From Streptococcus sp. DD10 (lineage in GTDB: Bacteria; Bacillota; Bacilli; Lactobacillales; Streptococcaceae), in NCBI RefSeq assembly GCF_001578805.1, contig NZ_KQ969162.1:32630-71503 (forward strand): a stretch of 38,874 nt of DNA, in the 5' to 3' direction. The notes below the pieces were generated by a model. It did not search any database. It was not told the origin of the DNA and saw only the letters and a list, made by a program, of their open reading frames with translations. How positions within the stretch are numbered: position 1 is the stretch's first letter; the number at the start of each line of letters is the position of its first letter. Positions 11,382 through 19,741 of the stretch are shown here, one piece after another. The translations under genes and the position numbers were made by a program.

Positions 11382-12433
11382 TAATTGTTTAGATAAGCGA
11401 TAGAGTAAGTCTTTTTTTCTGGACTTAAATCATGAGCGTTGCGAAAAACCTCCAAAACCTTAGTGATAGTTTCTGGATTTTTCAGTTCGTCTAGGGACTC
11501 CATCCCTGTATCTAGTATGAGTCCAAAAAAACTATCAAAGAAGTCTTTTAATTCTTCATCAGGAACCTGTGCGACCCATTTTTTTAAAGTGGCATCTGTT
11601 TGTTGGCTATCTTTGCTAATAGCATCGACAGTTTCGAAGTGATTTTTTTCTACCTGCCAACTAAATGTATTATGCTGAGATAAGCCATTGAAGGCATTGC
11701 TCGCTACGATCTGAGCGGGTTCAGGGGTTTCTAACATCATACCGACGATGGAATTTTTGGGAATATAGGACAGAATTTTTTTACTAGTTTGCTGATAGGA
11801 CGGTGTTTTAATAAGATTTTTATGAAGTCCAGGAGCATCAAAACAATAGATGGATTCCACTCTTTCTTGTAACTCTTCATCAATAAATGTTGCAGCGTAG
11901 GTTGCTAAATTGCCCCCTTTAGAGTGTCCTGCAACTAAAAAATGGGCGTTTGGATAGGTCGCCATAATCTGATTAAGGTAACGAGTGGCAGATTTTTGAG
12001 CTGGGATATGGTTCATATAAGTCATATGGAAATCTTCTTTCCAACCAATGATACTTGCATCTGTTCCCCGGAAGACCACCAAGTAAGTATCCAGCGAAAG
12101 TCGATAAGTCATGGCAGCAAACTGTTTCTCACTTTCAAAGTCGACTTCGTTTGTATAGCCCATGAGTTTAATATTTTTAAACCGAGTAGATGAAGCTAAT
12201 TCATCGAGCAAAAGCAATCGTTCTTTAGAAGATTGAATTGTAATATCTCTGGGAATTTTGGGAGCTATCTCGAGCAATCGTTTTTCGGGCAGAATTCTAC
12301 TATTCTTAAGCTCCAGATTGTCAAAATTTAAGTAGGTTATCTCAGTTAGTGCTAAGATGTCCAACTCTGTAAAAGGAGAGTCATAGATAGACTCATTTGT
12401 CACTGTTTTTAGGTAGTCAAAGAGGTTGGGCAT
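11378..12433 (-). CDS. DUF2974 (Mbeg1-like) lipase-fold protein
   Basis: A 351-aa alpha/beta-hydrolase of the Mbeg1/DUF2974 family, common in streptococci. The lipase-like core shows the strand YLVVFRGTDASIIGWKED and the nucleophile elbow GHSKGG, whose serine would be catalytic; the later IYCFDAPG contains a likely acid residue. No signal peptide, so cytoplasmic. Substrate is unknown; esterase or lipase activity is an inference from the fold. Single gene with an extended -10 promoter; no clear terminator was found after its stop. Confidence 0.85.
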   Translation of the reverse strand: MPNLFDYLKTVTNESIYDSPFTELDILALTEITYLNFDNLELKNSRILPEKRLLEIAPKIPRDITIQSSKERLLLLDELASSTRFKNIKLMGYTNEVDFESEKQFAAMTYRLSLDTYLVVFRGTDASIIGWKEDFHMTYMNHIPAQKSATRYLNQIMATYPNAHFLVAGHSKGGNLATYAATFIDEELQERVESIYCFDAPGLHKNLIKTPSYQQTSKKILSYIPKNSIVGMMLETPEPAQIVASNAFNGLSQHNTFSWQVEKNHFETVDAISKDSQQTDATLKKWVAQVPDEELKDFFDSFFGLILDTGMESLDELKNPETITKVLEVFRNAHDLSPEKKTYSIAYLNNY

Positions 12434-12462
12434 GGTGTTTTCCTTTCGTTTTCTTTCCCATT

Positions 12463-12471
12463 AGTATAGCA
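12463..12471 (-). promoter_or_regulatory. DUF2974 gene promoter (extended -10)
   Basis: TGCTATACT on the minus strand, about 30 bp before the start codon; no strong -35. Confidence 0.5.
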
Positions 12472-12531
12472 TATTTATATCAGAAAACGAATTATAAGAA
12501 AGATTTTTACAAAAGGAAAGCATATAAAAAA

Positions 12532-12560
12532 TTGTATTTTAATAAGATAAATGTTATAAT
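12532..12560 (+). promoter_or_regulatory. promoter of 58-aa membrane protein
   Basis: TTGTAT (12532-12537), a 17-bp spacer and TATAAT (12555-12560) with an extended TG at 12552-12553. Strong match, 31 bp before the small gene. Confidence 0.75.
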
Positions 12561-12591
12561 TAAATCAAGAGAAATTTATGAGGTGACGTTT

Positions 12592-12768
12592 ATGTTGGCT
12601 TTTTTAAGTTTAGGTATTTTAATGCTTTCTCTCGTCTTGTGTACCTATTATTTAGTTCGAGTTTTGTTACAACTGCCACTGACTTTCTTTGATCAGTGTT
12701 TTATATTATTTGCTGACTTCGTTGTAGTGATTGGAGTGGGGGTATTCCTCTTTCAAATTTGGTTCTAA
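12592..12768 (+). CDS. 58-aa two-helix membrane protein
   Basis: The frame is open from 12397, but the credible gene starts at ATG 12592, behind GAGGTGA and a near-perfect promoter. The 58-aa product has two hydrophobic segments, MLAFLSLGILMLSLVLCTYY and FILFADFVVVIGVGVFLFQI, linked by a short PLTFFDQ loop. I do not recognise it. It lies just upstream of a Bce-like two-component system that has its own promoter, so a link to envelope sensing is possible but unproven. Confidence 0.6.
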   Translation: MLAFLSLGILMLSLVLCTYYLVRVLLQLPLTFFDQCFILFADFVVVIGVGVFLFQIWF

Positions 12769-12837
12769 GTAGTTGCTCACAAGTTTGTTGCTTAAAGTCA
12801 ATTTCCTGTTCATAAGATTTCATTTTTATGGAAAATT

Positions 12838-12846
12838 TGTTATACT
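12838..12846 (+). promoter_or_regulatory. two-component system promoter
   Basis: Extended -10 TGTTATACT with a poor -35 (TTTCAT at 12818-12823, 17-bp spacer), about 29 bp before the GTG start of the response regulator. Confidence 0.5.
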
Positions 12847-12874
12847 GTACTAAGTTTGACAAGGGGGAAACAGT

Positions 12875-13552
12875 GTGCATAAGATTTTATTAATAGAAGA
12901 CGATGAAATTATTCGGCAACAAATAAAGAAAATGTTGGAACAATGGGGATTTGAAGTTCTTATTGTAGAAGATTTTATGGATGTTTTAGGTCTTTTTGCT
13001 AGATTTGAACCTCATTTAATTCTTATGGATATTGGATTGCCGTTTTTTAATGGCTATCACTGGTGTCAGGAAATTCGTAAGGTTTCTAAAGTTCCGATCA
13101 TGTTTCTGTCCTCTCGTGATCAGCCCATGGACATAGTGATGGCAATCAATATGGGAGCTGATGATTTTGTGACCAAACCCTTTGATAATACAGTTTTACT
13201 TGCCAAAATACAAGGTCTTTTACGGCGGTCATATGAATTTGGGCGTGACCATAGTTTATTAGAGTATCAAGGAGTTCTCCTTAATCTGAAAAGTATGGTG
13301 TTAATTTATGAAGGACAAGAACTAGCTCTTACTAAGAATGATTGTCAGATATTGCGTGTTTTATTTGAACAGGGGGGGAGTGTTGTTTCACGTGATGACT
13401 TGATGAAAGAACTCTGGAATAGTGATTTCTTTATTGATGATAACACGCTATCTGTTAATATAGCTCGATTACGGAAAAAACTAGATGAGATTGGGCTGGT
13501 ACAATTTATCGAAACAAAAAAAGGGATTGGATATAGCTTGAGTCATGATTAA
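12875..13552 (+). CDS. OmpR-family response regulator (BceR-like)
   Basis: A 225-aa regulator. Receiver domain at 1-115 has acidic pocket residues in LIEDDE, the phosphoacceptor D52 (LILMDIGLP) and lysine in VTKPFDN; the winged-helix DNA-binding domain occupies 130-223 (LTKNDCQILRVLFEQGGSVV, LSVNIARLRKKL). It starts with GTG behind AAGGGGG. It overlaps the kinase gene by 8 bp, so the two are co-translated. Its size and its partner resemble pneumococcal TCS01/BceRS, which responds to cell-wall-active antimicrobials; orthology is my inference. Confidence 0.9.
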   Translation: MHKILLIEDDEIIRQQIKKMLEQWGFEVLIVEDFMDVLGLFARFEPHLILMDIGLPFFNGYHWCQEIRKVSKVPIMFLSSRDQPMDIVMAINMGADDFVTKPFDNTVLLAKIQGLLRRSYEFGRDHSLLEYQGVLLNLKSMVLIYEGQELALTKNDCQILRVLFEQGGSVVSRDDLMKELWNSDFFIDDNTLSVNIARLRKKLDEIGLVQFIETKKGIGYSLSHD

Positions 13553-14516
13553 TTTCAAAGATTTTTTAAAACACTATCTTCTATCGAGACGCCGGTATTT
13601 CTACATCCAGTTGATTTTTTTCTTATTTTTACTCTTATTTTTTTATTTATTTAGAGAAAATCGTAGTGTTCTAGAGTACTTGCTTGGAATTTTATTCTTT
13701 TTGACTCTGCTGTTCATTTTTTTGGATAGTAGTTTTGTTTATCAGAATTATCGTAAAGAGATTTTGTATGAGGAGGGGATAGCGGAGTCTCCCTTAGAAA
13801 GTCACCTACAAACCCAAATTCGGTCTCTAAAAGATGAAAATCAGCGTCAAAAAATAGAGGCTCAATTTCGTGTAAATGATTTACTAGATTACTATACCCT
13901 ATGGGGGCATCAGATTAAAACACCTATTGCGGCCATGACCTTGCTTCTTCAAGACCTTGATGGGGAAACGAAAAAATTATTGGAACAAGAATTGTTCAAG
14001 ATTGATGGTTATGTTGGCTTGGTGCTTCATTATTTGCGGTTGGAAAGTTTTCATGATGACTTAGTGTTGAAGGAAGAGTCTATTGAAGAAATGGTTAAGG
14101 AAGTCGTTCGGAAACATGCTCTTTTCTTTATTCAAAAAGGTTTGACGCTAGATTTAAAGGGATTAGATGTTTCCATTGTAACCGATAAAAAGTGGTTTTT
14201 AGTGATTCTAGAACAATTACTATCTAACAGTCTCAAATATACCAAAAAGGGAAAAGTTAGTATCTATTATAAAGATTCCACTCTTTTTCTTCAAGATACT
14301 GGGATTGGGATAAAAAATAGTGACATCTTAAGGGTATTTGAGCGAGGATTTTCAGGGTATAATGGACGGTTGACCCATCAATCGTCTGGTTTAGGACTTT
14401 ACTTATCTAAGAAAATCGCTGATCGGTTAGGGCTGAAACTATCTATCCAATCAGAGGTTGGAGTTGGAACGACTGTTAAAATATTCTTTGCTCAAGAGGA
14501 TTTCCTAGTGGAGTAA
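13545..14516 (+). CDS. Bce-type intramembrane-sensing histidine kinase
   Basis: A 323-aa kinase with two closely spaced N-terminal membrane helices (about 20-60, IQLIFFLFLLLFFYLF and LLGILFFLTLLFIFL) and almost no extracellular loop, the hallmark of BceS-like kinases that sense through a partner ABC transporter. Phosphorylation site H122 lies in LWGHQIKTPIAAM; the ATPase domain shows N (LEQLLSNSLKYT), G1 (LQDTGIGI) and G2 (SSGLGLYLSKKIAD) boxes. No BceAB transporter is adjacent; the next genes encode a different ABC exporter type. Confidence 0.9.
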   Translation: MINFKDFLKHYLLSRRRYFYIQLIFFLFLLLFFYLFRENRSVLEYLLGILFFLTLLFIFLDSSFVYQNYRKEILYEEGIAESPLESHLQTQIRSLKDENQRQKIEAQFRVNDLLDYYTLWGHQIKTPIAAMTLLLQDLDGETKKLLEQELFKIDGYVGLVLHYLRLESFHDDLVLKEESIEEMVKEVVRKHALFFIQKGLTLDLKGLDVSIVTDKKWFLVILEQLLSNSLKYTKKGKVSIYYKDSTLFLQDTGIGIKNSDILRVFERGFSGYNGRLTHQSSGLGLYLSKKIADRLGLKLSIQSEVGVGTTVKIFFAQEDFLVE

Positions 14517-14532
14517 TGGATTAGAAATAGTG

Positions 14533-14563
14533 AGAGGTTGGATATTTTCAGCCTCTTTTTTTG
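14533..14563 (+). terminator. terminator after histidine kinase
   Basis: GAGGTTG and CAGCCTC (one G-U pair) around an 8-nt loop, followed by seven T residues, 17 bp past the kinase stop. It separates the two-component system from the ABC exporter genes. Confidence 0.85.
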
Positions 14564-14647
14564 TCGAACAGATTTAGTTGATGTCCCTGGACCTATTTAT
14601 CAAATCATTTGTTTTATGAAATATCACCTATTCTTTTAGAATTTTTA

Positions 14648-14656
14648 TGTTACAAT
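14648..14656 (+). promoter_or_regulatory. ABC exporter promoter, probably leaderless
   Basis: Extended -10 TGTTACAAT ends at 14656 and the start codon is at 14664. A start site 7-8 nt downstream would coincide with the ATG. There is no Shine-Dalgarno sequence in the intervening AGAAATT. Confidence 0.6.
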
Positions 14657-14663
14657 AGAAATT

Positions 14664-16394
14664 ATGATTGAATTACTAAGATACTTTCAGGGTTATATGA
14701 AAGAAACTCTTTTAGGACCATTTTTTAAACTCTTAGAAGCGAGTTTTGAGCTTATGGTCCCTTTAATTATTGCTCATATGGTAGATGTCTTGATTCCTAA
14801 GGGGGAAACAGGAGGTTTATTTGGTTTGATCGCTCTTTTAGTTTTTCTTGCTCTTCTAGGAGTTGTGGTAGCGATAACAGCCCAGTACTACTCCTCAAAA
14901 GCAGCAGTTGGATTTGCAAGAAAACTAACTCAGGACTTATATGAGAAGATACTTAGCTTATCCAAGACAAGTCGAGACGAGTTGACGACATCCAGCCTAG
15001 TGACCCGATTAACATCAGATACCTATCAAATTCAGATGGGAATTAATCAATTTCTTCGTCTTTTTCTTAGGGCACCTATTATCGTGTTCGGCTCTATCAT
15101 CATGGCATATACGATAAGTTCTCGTTTGACAGTCTGGTTTTTGATGATGGTAGGTGTTCTGGTTTTCATCGTAGCGTTCATGTCTCGTATTGTCAATCCA
15201 CTTTATGCTAGTATCCGTAAACTGACGGATCGGATTGTGAATGGAACTCGACAACAATTTGAAGGAATGCGTGTTATTCGTGCTTTTGGTCAGACGAAGC
15301 GAGAAATTAGAGAGTTCCGTCAAGTGAATGAACTGTATAAAATGTGGCAAATTCGTGCTGGAATTTTTTCTAGTTTAATTAGTCCGCTAACTTTTCTAGT
15401 AGTAAATGGGACGTTGATGATCGTAATTTGGAATGGTTACGGAGAATTGCAACTTGGAAATCTCAGTCAAGGAATGCTAGTTGCTCTAGTCAATTATCTC
15501 CTACAAATATTGACAGAATTATTGAAGTTGGCACTGCTGGTGACAAATTTGAATCAATCTTTTATCTCAGCAAGAAGAATCCAGCAAGTGTTCGAAGAGA
15601 AGGAAGAGGATATTGAAGCAGCATTACCGCAAACCTCTGCTCTTCCAAATCAAGCGCTACTGTTACAGGAAGTATCATTTACGTATCCAAATGCGGCTTT
15701 GCCCTCATTGATAACGATTTCACTTGATTTGCAAAAAGGACAAACGTTGGGAATTATTGGGGGAACTGGTTCAGGTAAGTCGACATTGGTTCAACTGCTC
15801 AGTCATCTTTATAAACCAAGTCAGGGGACACTGACTGTTTTTTATAAAGGACGTAGTCCTAAAACATTAAAGGAGTGGCGTTCTTGGGTGAGCATAGTAC
15901 CTCAAAAGGCCCAATTATTTAGGGGGAGTATTCGTTCCAATCTTTTGTTAGGAATTGAAAGAACGGTGACAGATGAAGAAATCTGGCAGGCTTTAAGAAT
16001 TGCCCAAGCGGCCGATTTTGTTAAGGAAAAAGCTGGTGGCTTAGAAGAGCCTGTTGCGTCATTTGGTCGAAATTTTTCTGGGGGGCAAAGACAGCGTTTA
16101 ACCATTGCTCGTGCACTACTGAGACAAAGTCCTTTTCTAATTTTGGATGATGCGACTTCAGCTCTAGATTATTTGACGGAGTCGAAACTTTTAAAAGCGA
16201 TAAAAAGTGAACTCCTTGATACCACCCTTATTCTCATTTCTCAAAGGACAAAGAGTTTGAAAAATGCTGACACTATCTTAGTTCTAGATCAAGGGATACA
16301 AGTTGGATTGGGGCGGCATATGGACTTGCTTGAAAATAATAGTCTATATCAGGAAATTCACTATTCGCAACATGGGAGTGAGGAGAAAGTATGA
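14664..16394 (+). CDS. ABC exporter half-transporter, degenerate-site subunit
   Basis: A 576-aa type IV ABC exporter half: six membrane helices (1-310) and an ATPase domain (330-565). Walker A is GGTGSGKST and the signature FSGGQRQ. The residue after the Walker B aspartate is D instead of catalytic E (LILDDATSALD), and the switch histidine is replaced by Q (LISQRTKSL). It is therefore the catalytically degenerate member of a heterodimer, like LmrC, BmrC or PatA-type subunits. The next gene overlaps by ATGA and supplies the competent subunit. Likely multidrug or peptide export; substrate unknown. The start lacks an RBS and seems leaderless. Confidence 0.9.
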   Translation: MIELLRYFQGYMKETLLGPFFKLLEASFELMVPLIIAHMVDVLIPKGETGGLFGLIALLVFLALLGVVVAITAQYYSSKAAVGFARKLTQDLYEKILSLSKTSRDELTTSSLVTRLTSDTYQIQMGINQFLRLFLRAPIIVFGSIIMAYTISSRLTVWFLMMVGVLVFIVAFMSRIVNPLYASIRKLTDRIVNGTRQQFEGMRVIRAFGQTKREIREFRQVNELYKMWQIRAGIFSSLISPLTFLVVNGTLMIVIWNGYGELQLGNLSQGMLVALVNYLLQILTELLKLALLVTNLNQSFISARRIQQVFEEKEEDIEAALPQTSALPNQALLLQEVSFTYPNAALPSLITISLDLQKGQTLGIIGGTGSGKSTLVQLLSHLYKPSQGTLTVFYKGRSPKTLKEWRSWVSIVPQKAQLFRGSIRSNLLLGIERTVTDEEIWQALRIAQAADFVKEKAGGLEEPVASFGRNFSGGQRQRLTIARALLRQSPFLILDDATSALDYLTESKLLKAIKSELLDTTLILISQRTKSLKNADTILVLDQGIQVGLGRHMDLLENNSLYQEIHYSQHGSEEKV

Positions 16395-18121
16395 AAAGAA
16401 AACAAAATCAAATCCTCCAGCGTTTGTTGCGAGATATATCAACACAACCGGGACTACTCTTATTAGCTCTCATTGGAACGATCGTTCAAGTAGCTCTTAC
16501 GATTTATTTGCCAGTGTTAATTGGAGAGATTATCGATGCAGTAGTTGAGGTAAATGCTAGTGAACAGGTCTTGGCTTTACTTAGACAAATGGTATTTGTT
16601 ATTATCTTTAATACGCTAATCCAGTGGGGGAATCCTTTACTTTACAACCAGTTAGTGTATCAGTATAGTAAAGGAATGCGCAACCGCGTGATGCAGCATA
16701 TTCATCAGCTTCCTTTGTCTTATCTCGATAAGCAGTCAACAGGAGATCTAGTGAGTCGATTGACAACAGATGTAGATCAACTTAATAACGGTCTGTTGAT
16801 GGTGTTTAATCAGTTTTTGAGTGGTGTGTTAACGATACTTGTAACCATTGTCACTATGGCCCAACTGGATTTGGTGATGATGTTGGCTGTTTTAGTCTTG
16901 ACACCATTTTCTTTGGTAATTGCTCAGTTCATTGCAAAAAAATCTTACAAACTATTTCAAGCACAAACGGAATCAAGAGGTGTACAAACCCAGTTGATAG
17001 AAGAAACTCTGACTCAAGAAAGTTTGATTCAAGCTTCAAACGCTCAAGAACAGTTTAAGGGGTATTTTCAAACGATTAATGCTACCTACGCTACCTATTC
17101 TCAGTCAGCAATATTTTATTCTTCTACAGTCAATCCTTCTACACGATTTATTAACGCAGTGATTTATGCTGTGATTGCAGCGATAGGTACCAGTCGAATC
17201 ATGCAGGGTGGTTCTTTGACTGTTGGACAGCTGGTGACTTTCTTAAACTATGTTAATCAATATAGTAAGCCTTTTAATGATATTTCTTCTGTTATGTCAG
17301 AACTTCAAAGCTCACTAGCCTGTGCAGAACGCTTATATAGTATTTTAGATGAGTCTAAGCTTGAAGAGAGTGGAAAAAATAAACTAGAGAGTGAAGCTGT
17401 TCAAGGGGAAATCCAGTTTCATCATGTTCGATTTGGTTATGAAAAAAATCAGGTATTGATGAAGGATTTTCATATCCAAATACCGGCAGGAAGCAAGGTG
17501 GCCATTGTAGGTCCAACAGGTGCGGGTAAGTCTACTTTGATTAATTTATTGATGCGCTTTTATCCTGTTGACGGTGGTGAAATTTTGCTTGATGGTGTTC
17601 CGATTGTGGATTATACTAGAGAGAGTTATCGCAAGCACTTTGGGATGGTCCTTCAGGAAACTTGGCTAAAAGTCGGAACAATCCATGACAACATCGCATA
17701 TGGTCATCCTAAGGCTAGTCGAGAAGAAGTTATTGCAGCAGCTAAGGCTGCCAATGCGGATTTTTTTATTAGACAGTTGCCAGATGGATATGATACTTAT
17801 TTGACGGATGCAGGAGAATCCTTGTCGCAGGGACAACGACAGTTGTTAACAATAGCTCGAGTATTTTTAGCAATTCCTAAAATTCTTATCCTGGATGAAG
17901 CAACCTCTTCTATTGATACACGGACAGAACTGCTTGTTCAAGCTGCTTTTGCTAAGTTGATGGAAAATAGAACGAGTTTCATTATTGCTCATCGTTTGTC
18001 AACCATTCAAAATGCCGATCTTATTTTGGTTATGGTAGCTGGGGATATCGCAGAGTACGGAAATCACCAGGAATTAATGGAACAAAAAGGGATTTACTAT
18101 CGAATGCAAACTGCACAGTAA
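16391..18121 (+). CDS. ABC exporter half-transporter, catalytic subunit
   Basis: A 576-aa ABC half-exporter, the partner of the preceding gene with a 4-bp start/stop overlap. Six membrane helices (about 20-310) precede the ATPase domain with Walker A GPTGAGKST, Walker B LILDEATSSID with catalytic glutamate, and switch histidine IIAHRLSTI. The signature is LSQGQRQ rather than LSGGQ, a mild deviation. The pair would have one canonical and one degenerate ATP site, typical of heterodimeric multidrug exporters. It ends at a strong terminator. Confidence 0.92.
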   Translation: MKRKQNQILQRLLRDISTQPGLLLLALIGTIVQVALTIYLPVLIGEIIDAVVEVNASEQVLALLRQMVFVIIFNTLIQWGNPLLYNQLVYQYSKGMRNRVMQHIHQLPLSYLDKQSTGDLVSRLTTDVDQLNNGLLMVFNQFLSGVLTILVTIVTMAQLDLVMMLAVLVLTPFSLVIAQFIAKKSYKLFQAQTESRGVQTQLIEETLTQESLIQASNAQEQFKGYFQTINATYATYSQSAIFYSSTVNPSTRFINAVIYAVIAAIGTSRIMQGGSLTVGQLVTFLNYVNQYSKPFNDISSVMSELQSSLACAERLYSILDESKLEESGKNKLESEAVQGEIQFHHVRFGYEKNQVLMKDFHIQIPAGSKVAIVGPTGAGKSTLINLLMRFYPVDGGEILLDGVPIVDYTRESYRKHFGMVLQETWLKVGTIHDNIAYGHPKASREEVIAAAKAANADFFIRQLPDGYDTYLTDAGESLSQGQRQLLTIARVFLAIPKILILDEATSSIDTRTELLVQAAFAKLMENRTSFIIAHRLSTIQNADLILVMVAGDIAEYGNHQELMEQKGIYYRMQTAQ

Positions 18122-18137
18122 ATGATGATAAAGAAAC

Positions 18138-18170
18138 AACGAGAGCTATTACAAGTTCTCGTTTTTTATT
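18138..18170 (+). terminator. terminator after ABC exporter genes
   Basis: AACGAGA pairs with TCTCGTT around a 12-nt loop and is followed by TTTTT, 17 bp past the stop codon. Confidence 0.85.
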
Positions 18171-18218
18171 GCAATCCATCAAGAAAATCGTTAGCGCCTT
18201 TTTTTTATGTTTAAAAAA

Positions 18219-18227
18219 TGCTACAAT
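18219..18227 (+). promoter_or_regulatory. trmK operon promoter (extended -10)
   Basis: TGCTACAAT, about 31 bp before the trmK start; no clear -35 box. Confidence 0.5.
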
Positions 18228-18258
18228 AAAAGAAGATTAATAGAAAATGAGTTGAAAA

Positions 18259-18945
18259 ATGGAAATTACAAAATTGTCTGATCGCTTGAAAAGAGTGGCA
18301 AGTTTTGTCCCTCAGGATGCAAAATTATTGGACGTTGGAAGCGATCATGCTTATCTACCAATTTATCTCCTTCAAAACGGGCGCATTCAGAATGCTATTG
18401 CGGGTGAAGTGGTAGAAGGACCTTATCAATCAGCGCAAAAAAATGTGGTGGAACATGGATTTGAAGAAGAAATTCAAGTGCGTTTAGCGAACGGTTTAGC
18501 TGCATTTGAGGCTGCTGATGGCATTACAGTTATTACAATTGCTGGTATGGGCGGTAGGTTAATAGCGGATATTTTAGATAAAGGAAAAGATAAACTAGAA
18601 GGTATAGAACGTCTAATTTTACAACCAAATAATCGTGAAGATGATTTACGCAATTGGCTGAGTTCTCATGGATTTAAAATTATTGCGGAAGATATACTGG
18701 AAGAGGCTGGAAAAATTTATGAAATAATGGTTATAGAAAAGGGTCAACAAAGTCTTACTGCGGAAGATAAACGTTTTGGTCCTTTCTTGAAACAGAGTCT
18801 TTCCCCGACTTTCAAAGTTAAATGGCAAAAAGAGATGGAAAAGTTAATACATGCTCTTACTCAAATACCAGAGAACTATTTAGAAACCAGAAAAGAAATA
18901 GAAGATAAACTAGAAAAAATCAAGGAGATATTATATGAGGGCTAG
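18259..18945 (+). CDS. trmK: tRNA (adenine(22)-N1)-methyltransferase TrmK
   Basis: A 228-aa SAM-dependent enzyme that methylates N1 of A22 in bacterial tRNAs. The Rossmann methyltransferase domain shows motif I as [16 protein letters not shown] and the family-specific catalytic block [14 protein letters not shown] and [16 protein letters not shown]; a C-terminal helical hairpin (190-228) is lysine/glutamate rich. Length is typical. The gene overlaps the next by 11 bp, the conserved trmK-NIF3 arrangement of Firmicutes. Confidence 0.92.
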   Translation: MEITKLSDRLKRVASFVPQDAKLLDVGSDHAYLPIYLLQNGRIQNAIAGEVVEGPYQSAQKNVVEHGFEEEIQVRLANGLAAFEAADGITVITIAGMGGRLIADILDKGKDKLEGIERLILQPNNREDDLRNWLSSHGFKIIAEDILEEAGKIYEIMVIEKGQQSLTAEDKRFGPFLKQSLSPTFKVKWQKEMEKLIHALTQIPENYLETRKEIEDKLEKIKEILYEG

Positions 18946-19732
18946 TGAATTGATTCGTCGCTTCGAAGCCTATTGTCCACAGGAACTTTCTATGGAAGGA
19001 GATGTGAGAGGGCTTCAGATTGGGACTTTAGAAAAAGAGATTCAGAACGTCATGGTGGCGTTGGATGTACGTGAACAGACAGTAGCAGAAGCGATTGAAA
19101 AAGGAGTAGATTTATTGATTGTCAAACATGCTCCAATTTTTCGTCCGATAAAAAATCTAGTTGCTGATCACCCACAAAATCAGATTTATATCGACCTGAT
19201 CAAGCATGATATCGCAGTTTATGTTAGCCATACAAATATTGATATTGTTGAAGATGGTCTTAATGACTGGTTCTGTCAGATTTTAGATATAGAGGAAGCG
19301 ACCTATGTTACAGAAACACATTCTGGTCATGGGATTGGGCGTGTAGGGAGAATCCACCCTATTACTTTTGGTGATTTAGCTCAGAAAGTAAAGCTTGTTT
19401 TTGGTTTAGATAGTATACGGTTGGTGAGTTATAACGGAGAAGACTTGAAACAAGTCATTGACTGTTTGGCCATTTGTGGTGGCAGTGGTCAATCGTTTTA
19501 TAAAGATGCTCTTGATAAGGGTGCTCAAGTCTATATTACAGGTGATATTTATTATCATACAGCTCAAGAAATGTTATCAGATGGGTTACTTGCTCTTGAC
19601 CCAGGACATCATATTGAAGTTTTATTTGTAGAAAAATTAGTTCAAAAGATAAAAGAATGGAAAAGCGAGAATGACTGGGAGTTGGAAGTGTTTCCAAGTT
19701 TATCTTTAACAAATCCTTTTAACCATATGTAA
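18935..19732 (+). CDS. NIF3-family dinuclear metal-binding protein
   Basis: A 265-aa member of the NIF3/YqfO/YbgI family (GTP cyclohydrolase I type 2-like fold). Metal ligands are recognisable: [15 protein letters not shown] and [10 protein letters not shown], which would bind two metal ions in a toroidal hexamer. Biochemical role is unsettled; the family is conserved next to trmK, suggesting a housekeeping or RNA-related job. It starts inside the end of trmK with a weak GGAGAT RBS. Confidence 0.9.
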   Translation: MRASELIRRFEAYCPQELSMEGDVRGLQIGTLEKEIQNVMVALDVREQTVAEAIEKGVDLLIVKHAPIFRPIKNLVADHPQNQIYIDLIKHDIAVYVSHTNIDIVEDGLNDWFCQILDIEEATYVTETHSGHGIGRVGRIHPITFGDLAQKVKLVFGLDSIRLVSYNGEDLKQVIDCLAICGGSGQSFYKDALDKGAQVYITGDIYYHTAQEMLSDGLLALDPGHHIEVLFVEKLVQKIKEWKSENDWELEVFPSLSLTNPFNHM

Positions 19733-19741
19733 GGAGAAGCA

